NCBI GenBank assembly: GCA_910587255.1
Contig: CAJUKT010000102.1
Span: forward strand, 1 to 64,000
Length of the DNA: 64,000 nucleotides
Source of the DNA: an uncultured Oscillospiraceae bacterium
Lineage (GTDB): Bacteria > Bacillota > Clostridia > Oscillospirales > Oscillospiraceae
Direction of reading: 5' to 3'
Below, one piece after another: positions 50,387-59,434 of the stretch. The position numbers and the translations under genes are program-made. The notes beneath the pieces were generated by a model. That model was not told where the DNA came from. It was given only the letters and a program-made list of their open reading frames with translations, and did no database searches. Each line of letters begins with the position of its first letter. Within the stretch, counting starts at the first letter, position 1.

Positions 50387-51312
50387 TTCCCGTCACTCCA
50401 CCGCCTCCACATATTCGCCGCCACCTTTTGGGGGGACAGGCCGAAATAATCCAACTGATACTCCCGAGAACCTGTCACCATGGCGAAGGAGTCAGGTACA
50501 CCATACCGATGGAATACTGCCGGACGCTCTCCCCGTTCCGCCAGCAGCTCAGCCACGGCGCTGCCCAGCCCGCCAGTTATCCCATGCTCCTCCATGGTGA
50601 ACACTGCCCGGTGCCCGGCAGCGCAGGCCAAGACCGCCTCCTCATCCAGCGGCTGCACACGAGGCACGCTGTACAGCGTCACCGAGCATCCCTGCTCTTC
50701 CAGAAGTGACGTTACCTGCACCGCCTCCCGCAGAATAGTTCCGCAGGCCAAAATCGCAATATCCCTCCCCTGTGCCAGGGAAATCGCTTTTTCTACCGGC
50801 GCGTCCACCGTGCCCTGATGAATCGGTGCATCCACACTTCTCCCAATCCGAATATAAGCTGGGAGCTGCCGGCGGTAGGCAGTCATCATCACCGCCTCCA
50901 TCTCCGCCGGATCAGCGGGACAGTATACATCCATGTTGGGAAATGTCCGCATCATGGCAATGTCCTGAAGGGCATGATGGGTTGGTCCAGCACTGCCGTA
51001 GGCAAAACCGCCCCCCACCCCAACTAAGATCACCGGGTTCTCCTGGTAGCACACATCCAACATGATCTGCTCCGCACTGCGCAGCGTCATGAAGGACACC
51101 ACATTATAGGCGAAGGGCTTCATTCCTGCCGCGGCTAACCCTGCGGCAAAAGATACAAAACTCTGCTCCGCAATGCCCACATTCACAAAACGCGGGCCAA
51201 ACTCCGCCTCAAAGGGCTCCATCACAGAAAAACCAGTGTCCCCGATCACCAGCATAACCTTTGGATCCTCCCGGGCCAGGCGGGATATGGTCTGAACAAA
51301 TGTGCTCCTCAT
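50383..51312 (-). CDS. Transketolase-like C-terminal subunit
   Basis: 309 residues covering the pyrimidine-binding and C-terminal domains of transketolase/DXS-like enzymes (VGIAEQSFVSFAAGLAAAG, VGVGGGFAYGSAGPTHHALQDIA, EHGITGGLGSAVAELLAERG). The catalytic Glu lies in the VGIAEQ segment. It works only with the N-terminal subunit encoded just upstream, whose stop overlaps its ATG. Both lie in the sugar cluster, so a two-carbon transfer to a keto-sugar nucleotide is plausible (inference). Housekeeping pentose metabolism is the alternative. Confidence 0.92.
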   Translation of the reverse strand: MRSTFVQTISRLAREDPKVMLVIGDTGFSVMEPFEAEFGPRFVNVGIAEQSFVSFAAGLAAAGMKPFAYNVVSFMTLRSAEQIMLDVCYQENPVILVGVGGGFAYGSAGPTHHALQDIAMMRTFPNMDVYCPADPAEMEAVMMTAYRRQLPAYIRIGRSVDAPIHQGTVDAPVEKAISLAQGRDIAILACGTILREAVQVTSLLEEQGCSVTLYSVPRVQPLDEEAVLACAAGHRAVFTMEEHGITGGLGSAVAELLAERGERPAVFHRYGVPDSFAMVTGSREYQLDYFGLSPQKVAANMWRRWSDGK

Positions 51313-52121
51313 TGGCTCAACTCCTCCAACGCCTGGGCAAGCTGCTCCTCATTGGGCGACTTGAAATGCCATTCCAAGCGGTTTTCCATAAACGATACGC
51401 CCTTACCCTTTACCGTATTCGCGATCACCACAGTGGGCTGGACCGATCCGTCCAGTCCCGTATGGGAAAACAGTGCCTCCAGTGCGGCATAGTCGTGTCC
51501 GTCCACCTCCACAGTGTTGCAGCCGAAAGCCCGGAACTTTTCCGCCATGTCCCCCATGTTCAGCACCTCTTGATCGCTTCCATAGGACTGTAAGCGATTG
51601 CGGTCCACAATCATCACCAGGTTGTTCAGCGAGAACCGGGCAGCGAACATGGCCGCCTCCCAGACACTGCCCTCATTGCACTCCCCGTCCCCCATCAGCA
51701 CAAAAACCCGGCCACCCTGTCCCTGGAGCTTCTTAGCGTAGGCAATGCCCGTACCCACATTGGCCCCGTGCCCCAGAGAGCCTGCGGACATCTCCACTCC
51801 GGGAACCACAAATTTACGGGTGTGCCCCGCGTAGTTTTCTCCGTCCACCACATGGAGCTCCAGATCCTCCATTGGGATCAGCCCTGCATAGGCCAGCGTA
51901 GTGTAAAAGGTGGCTGCAATGTGCCCCTTGCTCAGCAAAAACACGTTGCGATTCGGGTCGTCTAGGTTTTCCGGCGTCAGTCCCAAAATTTTGGTGTACA
52001 GCACCGCCAGAATATCCGCCGATGAGTAGCCGCCTCCAATATGTGAATCCCGGGTGCGCATCAGCGTCTTTGCCACGTGCATCCGTACCGCCCGGGCAAA
52101 TTCTTTCGGATCGCCGATCAT
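51309..52121 (-). CDS. Transketolase-like N-terminal subunit
   Basis: 270 residues, the TPP-diphosphate-binding half (SHIGGGYSSADILAVLYTKI, LSKGHIAATFYTTLA, GSLGHGANVGTGIAYAKK, GDGECNEGSVWEAAMFAA with Asn of the TPP motif, DRNRLQ). ATG 52121 overlaps the stop of the mutase gene (ATGA), and GGAGG lies eight bases upstream. Split transketolases occur in many Clostridia and archaea; location in a CDP-sugar operon between a mutase and an FkbM gene is the unusual point. Confidence 0.92.
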   Translation of the reverse strand: MIGDPKEFARAVRMHVAKTLMRTRDSHIGGGYSSADILAVLYTKILGLTPENLDDPNRNVFLLSKGHIAATFYTTLAYAGLIPMEDLELHVVDGENYAGHTRKFVVPGVEMSAGSLGHGANVGTGIAYAKKLQGQGGRVFVLMGDGECNEGSVWEAAMFAARFSLNNLVMIVDRNRLQSYGSDQEVLNMGDMAEKFRAFGCNTVEVDGHDYAALEALFSHTGLDGSVQPTVVIANTVKGKGVSFMENRLEWHFKSPNEEQLAQALEELSQ

Positions 52122-53281
52122 CACGATGTCCTCCCCTCTCTGCGGTGGATTTCCTCCGCCATATCCAGCCCGCGGCCCACCGCCTCGTCCATATTGTAAT
52201 ATCGAAAGTCCGCCAGCCGCCCTGCCGCATAGAGATGGGGAACCTGTTCCAGCAACTCCCGGTAGCTTTGATGGCGTGCCTTGGACTGCTCTGTCAGCAC
52301 CACATAGTATGGCTCGTCCTTTGCCCCCTCCATGGGTCCGGGCTTCTCTCCCACCAGCAAAGTCCTGTCCATCCGCGGTGGATTGCCCGGCAGATGGCGG
52401 TAGTCCGTTCGCCGGGTCCACGGAATATCCTGCTCCGGGTAGTACATAGCCAGGCAGGGCAGTCCCTCCTCAACGGCGCAGTATTCCATATCAAATCTCA
52501 GTGTGCGGTAGGGAAGCTCTCCCCTCCGCCAAGAAAACAGCTCATCCAGTCGCCCGGTATAGAGAACGGCGTTCCACGCTCGCCCGCTTTTCCAGATAAT
52601 TTGCCCTGCTGAAACATCCAGCAGCTCCAAAGCATCCCTGCCGGTCAACACCTCAATGGCGGGATGATCCAAAACAGATTGGAACAATGCGGTAAAACCA
52701 TCTTCCGGCATGAACTGAAAACGCTCCGGGCGGAACTCCTCTCGATCCTCCAGATAGACCGGGGCCCGGGCGGTCACCTCCGGCGACAGCTCCTCCGGGC
52801 ACAGCCCCCACTGTTTCTGATTATAAGGAGCGCAGTCACACTCGTACAGCCGCCGACCGGCCCGCCTGAGCAGCGGATCACTGGCGTTCATCAACTCCAG
52901 TACAGTAACTTGCTCCCGGCCTGCAAATTCCCGGCCTAAGGCAAATCGTACTGACTCTCCATCCTCCGGCATCAGGCGCCGCAGCGTCTCCGGCTGAAAG
53001 GGCATGGGGTGGCTGTCCCCCTCAATCCACACCCGCAGCGCGCACCGAAAGGGCGTCCACCGGGCAAAGGGTGCCAGAAACTCCCACACCCGGTCCTGCC
53101 CAGTAAAAAAGATGTGGGGACCATACACATGATATAGAATGCCGTTCTTGTCCCGCCGGTCATATGCGTTGCCACCCACATGATCCCGCCGGTCTATAAC
53201 GCTCACCTGCCAGCCGTACTCCGCCAGACGGCGGGCGGCAGACGCGCCACAGCAACCCGCACCCACAATCAAAGCCCTCAT
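52121..53281 (-). CDS. glf: UDP-galactopyranose-mutase-like flavoprotein
   Basis: 386 residues. FAD binding MRALIVGAGCCGASAARRLA with VIDRRDHVGGNAYD, the family motif VYGPHIFFTGQ, and NQKQWG are clear. UGM converts UDP-galactopyranose to the furanose form; relatives act on other nucleotide sugars. In this CDP-hexose setting the substrate may differ. It starts at ATG 53281, overlapping the dehydratase stop by 4 nt; an upstream extension would enter that gene. Confidence 0.9.
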   Translation of the reverse strand: MRALIVGAGCCGASAARRLAEYGWQVSVIDRRDHVGGNAYDRRDKNGILYHVYGPHIFFTGQDRVWEFLAPFARWTPFRCALRVWIEGDSHPMPFQPETLRRLMPEDGESVRFALGREFAGREQVTVLELMNASDPLLRRAGRRLYECDCAPYNQKQWGLCPEELSPEVTARAPVYLEDREEFRPERFQFMPEDGFTALFQSVLDHPAIEVLTGRDALELLDVSAGQIIWKSGRAWNAVLYTGRLDELFSWRRGELPYRTLRFDMEYCAVEEGLPCLAMYYPEQDIPWTRRTDYRHLPGNPPRMDRTLLVGEKPGPMEGAKDEPYYVVLTEQSKARHQSYRELLEQVPHLYAAGRLADFRYYNMDEAVGRGLDMAEEIHRREGRTS

Positions 53282-54333
53282 CCCTGCGTCCCCTGAAGGC
53301 GGCTTCTGTATTGTTCTACCTGCTCCCGGCACAACTGCGCCGGGGAGGCATAACCCAGTCCCCTTTGAAACGCAGCGGCCTGGGCCAATGTCTCCTCCAA
53401 CGTATACTGGGGCTGCCACCCCAAACATTCCCAAGCTTTTCCGCTGTCCAATCGAAGCAGCTGTGTCTCGCCGGTGCACCCCTCTGTCCCCAGCTCATAC
53501 CTCGCACCGGGAAAATGGGATGCCAGCAGTTCCGCCACTCTCCCCACTGTCTGGAACCCATCGGGGGCGGGGCCGAAGTTAAAGGACGTATCCCCCGTCA
53601 CCCCGCCTTCAGACAGCACCTTGCCCAGCGTCAGGTATCCCCAGAGTACGTCCAGCACATACTGCCAGGGGCGGACAAAGCTGGGATTTCGCAGTTTTGC
53701 AGGGCGGCCAGAGGAGAAACAGTCCAGTAGATGGGGGATAAGCCGGGTTTTGTTGAAATCTCCTCCTCCAATGGTGTTGCTTGCCCGGGCAGTGGCTATG
53801 GGCATATCTGGGAAGGAAATTCGGTAACACTGCGCTGCCAGATCCTGACATGCCTTGCTGGTGGAATATGCCTCCGCCGCTCCGAAAGGATCGGTCTCCT
53901 GACAGGGCTTGCCCTTCAGTTCCTGGGCATAACACTTGTCGCTGGTGACCACCACAATGGGAACACGGCGTTTACTGCGGCGAACCGCTTCTAAAATCCC
54001 TACCGTTCCCATCACGTTAATTTCAAAAATATTCGCCGGATCCTCGTAGGAGCCATCTAAATACGCGTGGGCCGCCAGATGGATAATCATGTCCGGCCGA
54101 AATTCTGCTAGAGCCCGCTCTACCCCGGCATGATCCCGAACATCTGCAAATATCTCATCCGCCACCGGCGGACGGGCGGTTTCATACAAACACCTGGATC
54201 GGGGCGGGAGGGCATAGCCATAGGCCTCTGCCCCCATGGCGGACAGTAGCCAGCACAGCCACGCCCCCTTGAATCCCGAGTGGCCGGTCACCAGCACCCG
54301 CCTGCCCTGGTAAAACTCTTCGTGAGACAGCAC
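53278..54333 (-). CDS. rfbG: CDP-glucose 4,6-dehydratase
   Basis: 351 residues from a GTG at 54333 with GGGGGA seven bases upstream; this lies 19 bp after the preceding stop. The start FYQGRRVLVTGHSGFKGAWL is the RfbG signature. VVTSDKCYAQELKGKPCQE, the YSTSK active site and ARASNTIGGGDF follow. It makes CDP-4-keto-6-deoxyglucose from CDP-glucose, the branch point for CDP-dideoxy and branched sugars. The partner cytidylyltransferase RfbF is at 58.6 kb. Confidence 0.95.
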   Translation of the reverse strand: MLSHEEFYQGRRVLVTGHSGFKGAWLCWLLSAMGAEAYGYALPPRSRCLYETARPPVADEIFADVRDHAGVERALAEFRPDMIIHLAAHAYLDGSYEDPANIFEINVMGTVGILEAVRRSKRRVPIVVVTSDKCYAQELKGKPCQETDPFGAAEAYSTSKACQDLAAQCYRISFPDMPIATARASNTIGGGDFNKTRLIPHLLDCFSSGRPAKLRNPSFVRPWQYVLDVLWGYLTLGKVLSEGGVTGDTSFNFGPAPDGFQTVGRVAELLASHFPGARYELGTEGCTGETQLLRLDSGKAWECLGWQPQYTLEETLAQAAAFQRGLGYASPAQLCREQVEQYRSRLQGTQG

Positions 54334-54352
54334 CCGTTTTTCCCCCGTTTCC

Positions 54353-56209
54353 TCAGCTTTTCCTTCTCCATATGCTGAATTTGCCCAAGGATTGCAGCAG
54401 GCTCTTCGCCTCGCCGCAATTCTGAAGCCCCAAAGCAGCCGCCAGCCCCTCAGCAGTTGTTCCCCACGACTCATTGTTTAGGTAAATTGATCTCTCCAGC
54501 ACCATTCCATTTTGTGAAAGCTCCGCGCTCAGCACGCCGTCGTTGACAATACGCAGGCTGAGATTTTCCTCCGGGTCACGAAGGAATATCCCCTCCTCCG
54601 GCGGCTTTCCTGACAGTGCCGCACTCAAATTGGATACGCTGTAAAAGTTTTCACTCTGGACGATAAGCAGTCCTCCAGCCTTCAATCTGCCGGCCGCCGT
54701 CTGGAGCACACTCCGCAGATCGATGCACCGTCCAAGATTACACCCCACAATAGCGAGATCATACTGCCCTTCCAGCACCTGGTCTTTCTCCTGCAACAGG
54801 CCGCCACGGCGGAACAGTCCTTGCGCATCGTCCAGATACCCTTTCTCCTCGGTCAGAGCGTCTACCGTTACCTCACTGCCTCCACAAGCCCTCAAGCGGT
54901 TGGCTAACGCAAGCACACTCTCGCCAAACATCGGGTTCAGCGCCAAGATCCGCACAGGGCCCGAAAAGGATAGTGAAAAATTACTCAACGCCGCGCAAAG
55001 ATCCATGCCCAGCGAGGCCCAACCATCCACACCATACTTCTGACGGAATTGCTCCCGTCCCAAATCCATCACCTGGAACTGGCCCGCCCCGATGGTTGCG
55101 GAGCCATAGTGGTGAACAAACACATCCTTACAGAGCACCTGTCGGTAACCCATGCGGCGCAGTACTGTGCTGTGATCGTCATCGGCAAACATATCATAGC
55201 AAAACATAGGATCAAACGCCAAACGCATTTGCCGCAAAACCTGAGGGCGATAACATGCCATGATCTGGAACAGCCGTGTCCGATCCTCCCATTTTCTTGG
55301 ATTGCAGTGGTTATAACCCTCGGCAAAGGAAGTCATCCCTATAAGATCATTGTTCGCGTAGGGTACGGAAATCGCTTGAAAATTACTTGCCGAATTGCAC
55401 ACGGGCACCGCTATGGCAATGCGGGGATCGCTCTCCATGCACCGCCAAAGGATCTCATCGAACCTTGGCGTGGAGATCACATCATTACTGACGTACAAAA
55501 GGTATTTCCCCTCTATGTAATAAGGCGCCATTGTGAAGATCAGGTTGCCTGCAGCAGAAGAGCCCATATTGTGAGGATAGTAAATTTTCTTCACATGCGG
55601 CAGTCCCTCGCACCATGCGGTGGTCTCAGGATCACTGCCATTGTCAAACGTAATCAGTTCATAACTGTGGCCTTTTGTATGGGCCTCAATGGCGTCCAAG
55701 CACTCCTTAGTCATCCTCTGATTGCCGTAAAACAGCACGACGACAGAAAAATCGTAACGGTATTCCTGGGTCTCCTCCCACTTCGGCAGTTCTCGAATCT
55801 GTCGGATACGGTCCCACTCTTGAACATGCCAGTCCTTCAGCGCCTCCTCATCTACCGCGCGGATCAGAAAAAACTCCGCATAACGCCTCCAAAACAGAAA
55901 TAGTGGAACAAAGGTGCAGGTGAACTGCACCCGCGCTTCCTCCGCATTCCCTTTATCCAGCAGAGCTGAAACCCGCCCAACACTCAGCGGCGCATTTAGG
56001 CCAATCTCCTTGAGTTTGTTTTTCAGCGTGATTTGAGGTGTCAGCTGCTCAACAGCAGATGCGATAGCTGCGCACAGCGTATGCAGATCCTCCAGAAGGT
56101 ATTGGTTTTCCGCCATCTCATGTCTGTTTAAAAAATTGATCGCCTCTTCCCCTGTTTCAAAGAGCTCAAATATCTGCGAAATCAGCATCTCTCCCGTGTT
56201 TTGTTCCAT
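54353..56209 (-). CDS. Family 2 glycosyltransferase with C-terminal methyltransferase-like domain
   Basis: 618 residues. A helical N-terminal part (~1-145) precedes a GT-A fold (~150-400: FSVVVLFYGNQRMTKECLDAIEAH, ITFDNGSDPET, FADDDHS as the metal-binding acidic motif). Residues ~425-530 resemble a SAM-dependent Rossmann fold (RILALNPMFGESVLALANRL, YDLAIVGCNLG, AGRLKAGGLLIVQSENF). It probably transfers a sugar to flagellin or a lipid carrier. CAGGAG precedes the ATG. The MITE-like element lies immediately upstream. Confidence 0.88.
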   Translation of the reverse strand: MEQNTGEMLISQIFELFETGEEAINFLNRHEMAENQYLLEDLHTLCAAIASAVEQLTPQITLKNKLKEIGLNAPLSVGRVSALLDKGNAEEARVQFTCTFVPLFLFWRRYAEFFLIRAVDEEALKDWHVQEWDRIRQIRELPKWEETQEYRYDFSVVVLFYGNQRMTKECLDAIEAHTKGHSYELITFDNGSDPETTAWCEGLPHVKKIYYPHNMGSSAAGNLIFTMAPYYIEGKYLLYVSNDVISTPRFDEILWRCMESDPRIAIAVPVCNSASNFQAISVPYANNDLIGMTSFAEGYNHCNPRKWEDRTRLFQIMACYRPQVLRQMRLAFDPMFCYDMFADDDHSTVLRRMGYRQVLCKDVFVHHYGSATIGAGQFQVMDLGREQFRQKYGVDGWASLGMDLCAALSNFSLSFSGPVRILALNPMFGESVLALANRLRACGGSEVTVDALTEEKGYLDDAQGLFRRGGLLQEKDQVLEGQYDLAIVGCNLGRCIDLRSVLQTAAGRLKAGGLLIVQSENFYSVSNLSAALSGKPPEEGIFLRDPEENLSLRIVNDGVLSAELSQNGMVLERSIYLNNESWGTTAEGLAAALGLQNCGEAKSLLQSLGKFSIWRRKS

Positions 56210-56226
56210 CCGTCATTCTCCTGATC

Positions 56227-56392
56227 TTAGAAGCCGTACCAATAGCCTCAGCACCCAGCTTTGCGCCAAAATTGCCGCCGGGCCGCGTTGAAAAATCTTG
56301 AAGTACACCAAGTATTCCCGCGATTTTTCGCCTTGCCACCGGCAATTTTGACGCACGAATCTGAATACTTCGGCGATTGGTACAGCTTCTTA
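56227..56392. repeat. MITE-like element, fuller copy
   Basis: About 166 bp. Terminal inverted repeats of 21 bp (TTAGAAGCCGTACCAATAGCC against the complement of the right end) match at about 18 positions. Inner arms AAAATTGCCG / CGGCAATTTT and GAAAAATC / GATTTTTC would fold the transcript into one long hairpin. There is no coding capacity. Shortened copies lie at 1-90. It sits between two genes of the glycosylation block. Confidence 0.8.
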
Positions 56393-56437
56393 TATTTTAC
56401 AGCCTGCGGAATACTCACTTTTTGCCGAGCACCGCCG

Positions 56438-57457
56438 CTATTGCAGATTCTCTGGAAACAGCGGCAAATCTGTTCCATACAGCACCTTTGTTCCATACCG
56501 ATCAGCTAGGCAAGAGCGGCGAACAGTGTCCTCACTGCGCGTTGCAATATAATAATCCGCCCCTTGCATCAGAATGTGTTCATCCAATGTAACCCCTACC
56601 TGAAATGTGACGCAGCTGTCCCTCGCCTCATATTTTTCCAGAATAGCGCTGACCGCACGAATATTCCCCTCTGTTGAGAGCTGTTCTGGAATATAGATTA
56701 AAAGTTCCACATTTGGCCGGTCTTTGGAAAAATACTCCTCCAGTACCTTGGGATAGAGTGGAAACGGTTCCCCCACGTCAATGGGAAACAACAAGGTATT
56801 GGAGCCATGCCCCTCTCGGGGTGTGGCTCCAATACCTTCCACAGGCGGAAGGTATTTTTCGACAAACGCTTCTACGGGCAGATAAAAATCCTTTTTGCGT
56901 TGCCGCTGTATCCTTTCGTCCCAATCCCACCACGCGATTTTTTGCAGTGCGTCAATGATATCCTTGTCGAAGCGATAGCGCAAAACTCGGGCCGGGTTTC
57001 CTCCAACAACCGCATAGGGCGGAACATCTTTTGTGACAACCGCCTTTGCCGCGACAATACATCCATTGTGGAGCGTTACGCCGGGCATGATGGTTGCATC
57101 CGTAGCCACCCAAACATCATTTTGCATGATGATTGAGCCGCGCCGACGGGTTCTGCCTCCCATCAGCCCACCCAAAGATTTCAAATCGCCCTGCACAACC
57201 GAATTAAAATCGTGATCCAAATCAATTATCAGCAAAACGCCGTCCGCAACAGAGGTCCCCTTTCCAATCGCGATACAGTGGCATCCCACTTCAGGACACA
57301 TGTTGATTCCAGAGTGGATTTCAGCCTGTACAATATAGCTGTCCCGATCAATAGACAGCAATGGAAATCCATCCAGCGGGTTCCCGCCGGCTGAAATGGT
57401 GACGTTAGTATAACGTTTTATTCCCTCCGGCGGATTGACCGTTATGTTTTGAATCAC
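56438..57457 (-). CDS. Hexapeptide-repeat acyltransferase with extra C-terminal domain (copy 2)
   Basis: 339 residues starting at GTG 57457 after AGGGGG. The N-terminal ~200 residues are a beta-helix acyltransferase (IIMQNDVWVATDATIMPGVTLHNG, KAVVTKDVPPYAVVGGNPARV). The C-terminal ~130 residues match the extra domain of the protein at 48.1-49.2 kb (SEDTVRRSCLADRYGTKVLY, then DLPLF). The two are paralogues at the same level of architecture. Its ligand and acyl donor are unknown. Confidence 0.87.
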   Translation of the reverse strand: MIQNITVNPPEGIKRYTNVTISAGGNPLDGFPLLSIDRDSYIVQAEIHSGINMCPEVGCHCIAIGKGTSVADGVLLIIDLDHDFNSVVQGDLKSLGGLMGGRTRRRGSIIMQNDVWVATDATIMPGVTLHNGCIVAAKAVVTKDVPPYAVVGGNPARVLRYRFDKDIIDALQKIAWWDWDERIQRQRKKDFYLPVEAFVEKYLPPVEGIGATPREGHGSNTLLFPIDVGEPFPLYPKVLEEYFSKDRPNVELLIYIPEQLSTEGNIRAVSAILEKYEARDSCVTFQVGVTLDEHILMQGADYYIATRSEDTVRRSCLADRYGTKVLYGTDLPLFPENLQ

Positions 57458-57481
57458 AGGAACTGCCCCCTATCCACCTAA

Positions 57482-58594
57482 TTAGTTTTGCCACTCCGGA
57501 GAAAACTGCTTTCCAATCTGCAAAAACGACTCCTTTTTATTCCAATTGGCATAGGACGACTGATAGCAGTTCCGACAGGACTGCGCCATCTGCACTCCGT
57601 TGACCCGTTCACGGTGCTGCCGGTACTCCTCCGAGTTCCACATCTCCAAAAAGCTCTCATACTTCTGGAAGGTGAACAGCTTCTCCGCAGTGGACATGCA
57701 CGGCCGCACAAAGCCATCCGACCCCAGGAAAAAGTCTCGCCATGCGGTATAGCAGGTCTTATGGCACTGCTCCCCGGCAGGGTCGTCTCCAACCAAGTGG
57801 GGCAGCTTCAGCGACACGCCACACTTCCGCCCTATCTCCACCGCCGCCTGGAACACCTCCTGGGTTCGGGCCATCTTGTCATAGAGCACCTCAGGAGCCA
57901 TTCCCTCATCAAAGGCCGTGAGGTACACTGCTTTTACCTCGTCCAATCCCACCTCTCCAGCCAGCCGCACCAGCTCCGGCAGTTCGCCTAGGTTCTGATC
58001 CATGGCAGTAAAAACAAAGTTCATGTAAGGAAATTCCAAACCGTGGGCAGCCTTGTACTCCGTAATAGCAGATGTGTTCTTCAATATCTTATGGAAATCC
58101 GCACCCCGGCGGATCTCCTCGTTAGTCTCGGCGCAGGCTCCGTCCATACTCACGGCAATAATGTCGGTCTGTGTGCGGAAAATGTCGTCAAACAGCTTAT
58201 CCAGACGCATCCCATTGGTGCAGAAATACTTCCGCAGGCCCAAGCGGTGGGCCCAGTCCAAAAACTCTGAGAAATGGGGGTGAACTGTGGGCTCCCCCCA
58301 TCCCATCAAGGTAACCTCCTCCACCTGTGGAGCCACTGGCTCGAAATACTTCAGCCACTCCATCTGGAACCATGTGGGCTGGAACTGGGCGGAGTTCCGT
58401 CCACACATCTTACAGTTCAAATTGCAAGCATTGGTTAGTTCAAAAACAAACCGCCGGGGCATGGATTCCAAGACCAGCTTCCCTGCAAGCGCCTCCTCCT
58501 CATTTTTTTTGCTATTTGCCTGCCGCTTTTCCGTCAGCGGACGGGTTAGGCGCAGATCCAACGTTTTTGCCCGCAACAACTTTGACTCTTTCAT
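57482..58594 (-). CDS. Radical SAM/SPASM protein
   Basis: 370 residues. The radical SAM cluster motif is CNLNCKMC; GWGEPTVHP and the C-terminal cysteines (CHKTCYTAW ... RPCMS ... CRNCY) point to a SPASM-type auxiliary cluster. Members modify peptides or sugars. In a flagellin glycosylation cluster it may dehydrogenate, epimerise or deoxygenate a sugar (inference). ATG 58594 overlaps the rfbF stop (ATGA) and has GAGGAG upstream. Confidence 0.92.
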   Translation of the reverse strand: MKESKLLRAKTLDLRLTRPLTEKRQANSKKNEEEALAGKLVLESMPRRFVFELTNACNLNCKMCGRNSAQFQPTWFQMEWLKYFEPVAPQVEEVTLMGWGEPTVHPHFSEFLDWAHRLGLRKYFCTNGMRLDKLFDDIFRTQTDIIAVSMDGACAETNEEIRRGADFHKILKNTSAITEYKAAHGLEFPYMNFVFTAMDQNLGELPELVRLAGEVGLDEVKAVYLTAFDEGMAPEVLYDKMARTQEVFQAAVEIGRKCGVSLKLPHLVGDDPAGEQCHKTCYTAWRDFFLGSDGFVRPCMSTAEKLFTFQKYESFLEMWNSEEYRQHRERVNGVQMAQSCRNCYQSSYANWNKKESFLQIGKQFSPEWQN

Positions 58595-59382
58595 TCCGCT
58601 TCTCCTCTCAGCCACGGCGCCCATGGCGCGCTTCCTTTATTCCAAACCGCTTCCAGCTGACTGCGGTCCCGCTGAGTGTCCATGCACTGCCAGAAACCGT
58701 CATGCTTGTAAATGCCCAACCGGCTGTCATGGGCCATTTTTTCCATCGGTTCCTGCTCCATCACACAGCGTTCATCCACGCTGAGATACTCAAACACTCC
58801 ATGCTCCATCACCATGAAGCCGCCATTGATCCAACCGCCATCCTCCTTTGCCTTCTCTCGAAAGCCGGTGACGGTCTGCCCTTCCAGATCCAGCACACCA
58901 AATCGTCCTCCCGGCTGAATTCCGGTGAGTGTAACGGTCTTTCCCGACTCTTTATGCTGCTTTAGCAGTTCATTTAGATCCACATTGCTCACCCCATCGC
59001 CGTAGGTGAGCATAAAGGTTTCCTCTCCAAGATACTTCTGTACCCGTTTCACCCGGGCACCAGTCTGGGTATTCAGTCCCGTGTCCACCAGTGTTACTCT
59101 CCAGGGCTCGGCAATGTTGGAATGGACCGTCATGCGGTTTTCGTCAGAGAAATCAAAGGTCACATCGGAGCGGTATAGGTAATAATCCGCAAAATACTCC
59201 TTGATGATATGCCCCTTATAACCGCAGCAGATAATAAAATCGTTAAAGCCAAAACTGGAATAGTATTTCATAATGTGCCACAAAATGGGTTGGTCGCCAA
59301 TGGTAATCATAGGCTTGGGCTTCAAATGGCTTTCTTCGCTGATGCGGGTACCCAGGCCACCAGCTAAAATTACAGTTTTCAT
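58591..59382 (-). CDS. rfbF: Glucose-1-phosphate cytidylyltransferase
   Basis: 263 residues. The nucleotidyltransferase start KTVILAGGLGTRISEESHLKPKP, the GDQPILWHIMKYYSSFG segment and the late GGWINGGFMVMEHGVF, YKHDGFWQCMDT motifs identify RfbF. It forms CDP-glucose from CTP and glucose-1-phosphate, the substrate of RfbG. AGGAGG lies upstream of ATG 59382. The open frame continues in front of this start through a decayed gene, but that part is not RfbF. Confidence 0.96.
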   Translation of the reverse strand: MKTVILAGGLGTRISEESHLKPKPMITIGDQPILWHIMKYYSSFGFNDFIICCGYKGHIIKEYFADYYLYRSDVTFDFSDENRMTVHSNIAEPWRVTLVDTGLNTQTGARVKRVQKYLGEETFMLTYGDGVSNVDLNELLKQHKESGKTVTLTGIQPGGRFGVLDLEGQTVTGFREKAKEDGGWINGGFMVMEHGVFEYLSVDERCVMEQEPMEKMAHDSRLGIYKHDGFWQCMDTQRDRSQLEAVWNKGSAPWAPWLRGEAE

Positions 59383-59434
59383 TGCATCGCGCCTCCTTGC
59401 GCATTGCGCCGTATATGGTCGAGGGCCAATATTA

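Noticed and set aside
50383..52121. Split transketolase as an ordinary pentose-phosphate enzyme
   Set aside because: Possible, but both halves are translationally coupled inside a run of nucleotide-sugar genes (ATGA overlaps with mutase and FkbM), so a cluster role is more likely.
52121..53479. Upstream-extended start for the mutase-like protein
   Set aside because: The extra 66 residues lie within the CDP-glucose dehydratase gene in another frame, and the FAD motif starts at the internal ATG.
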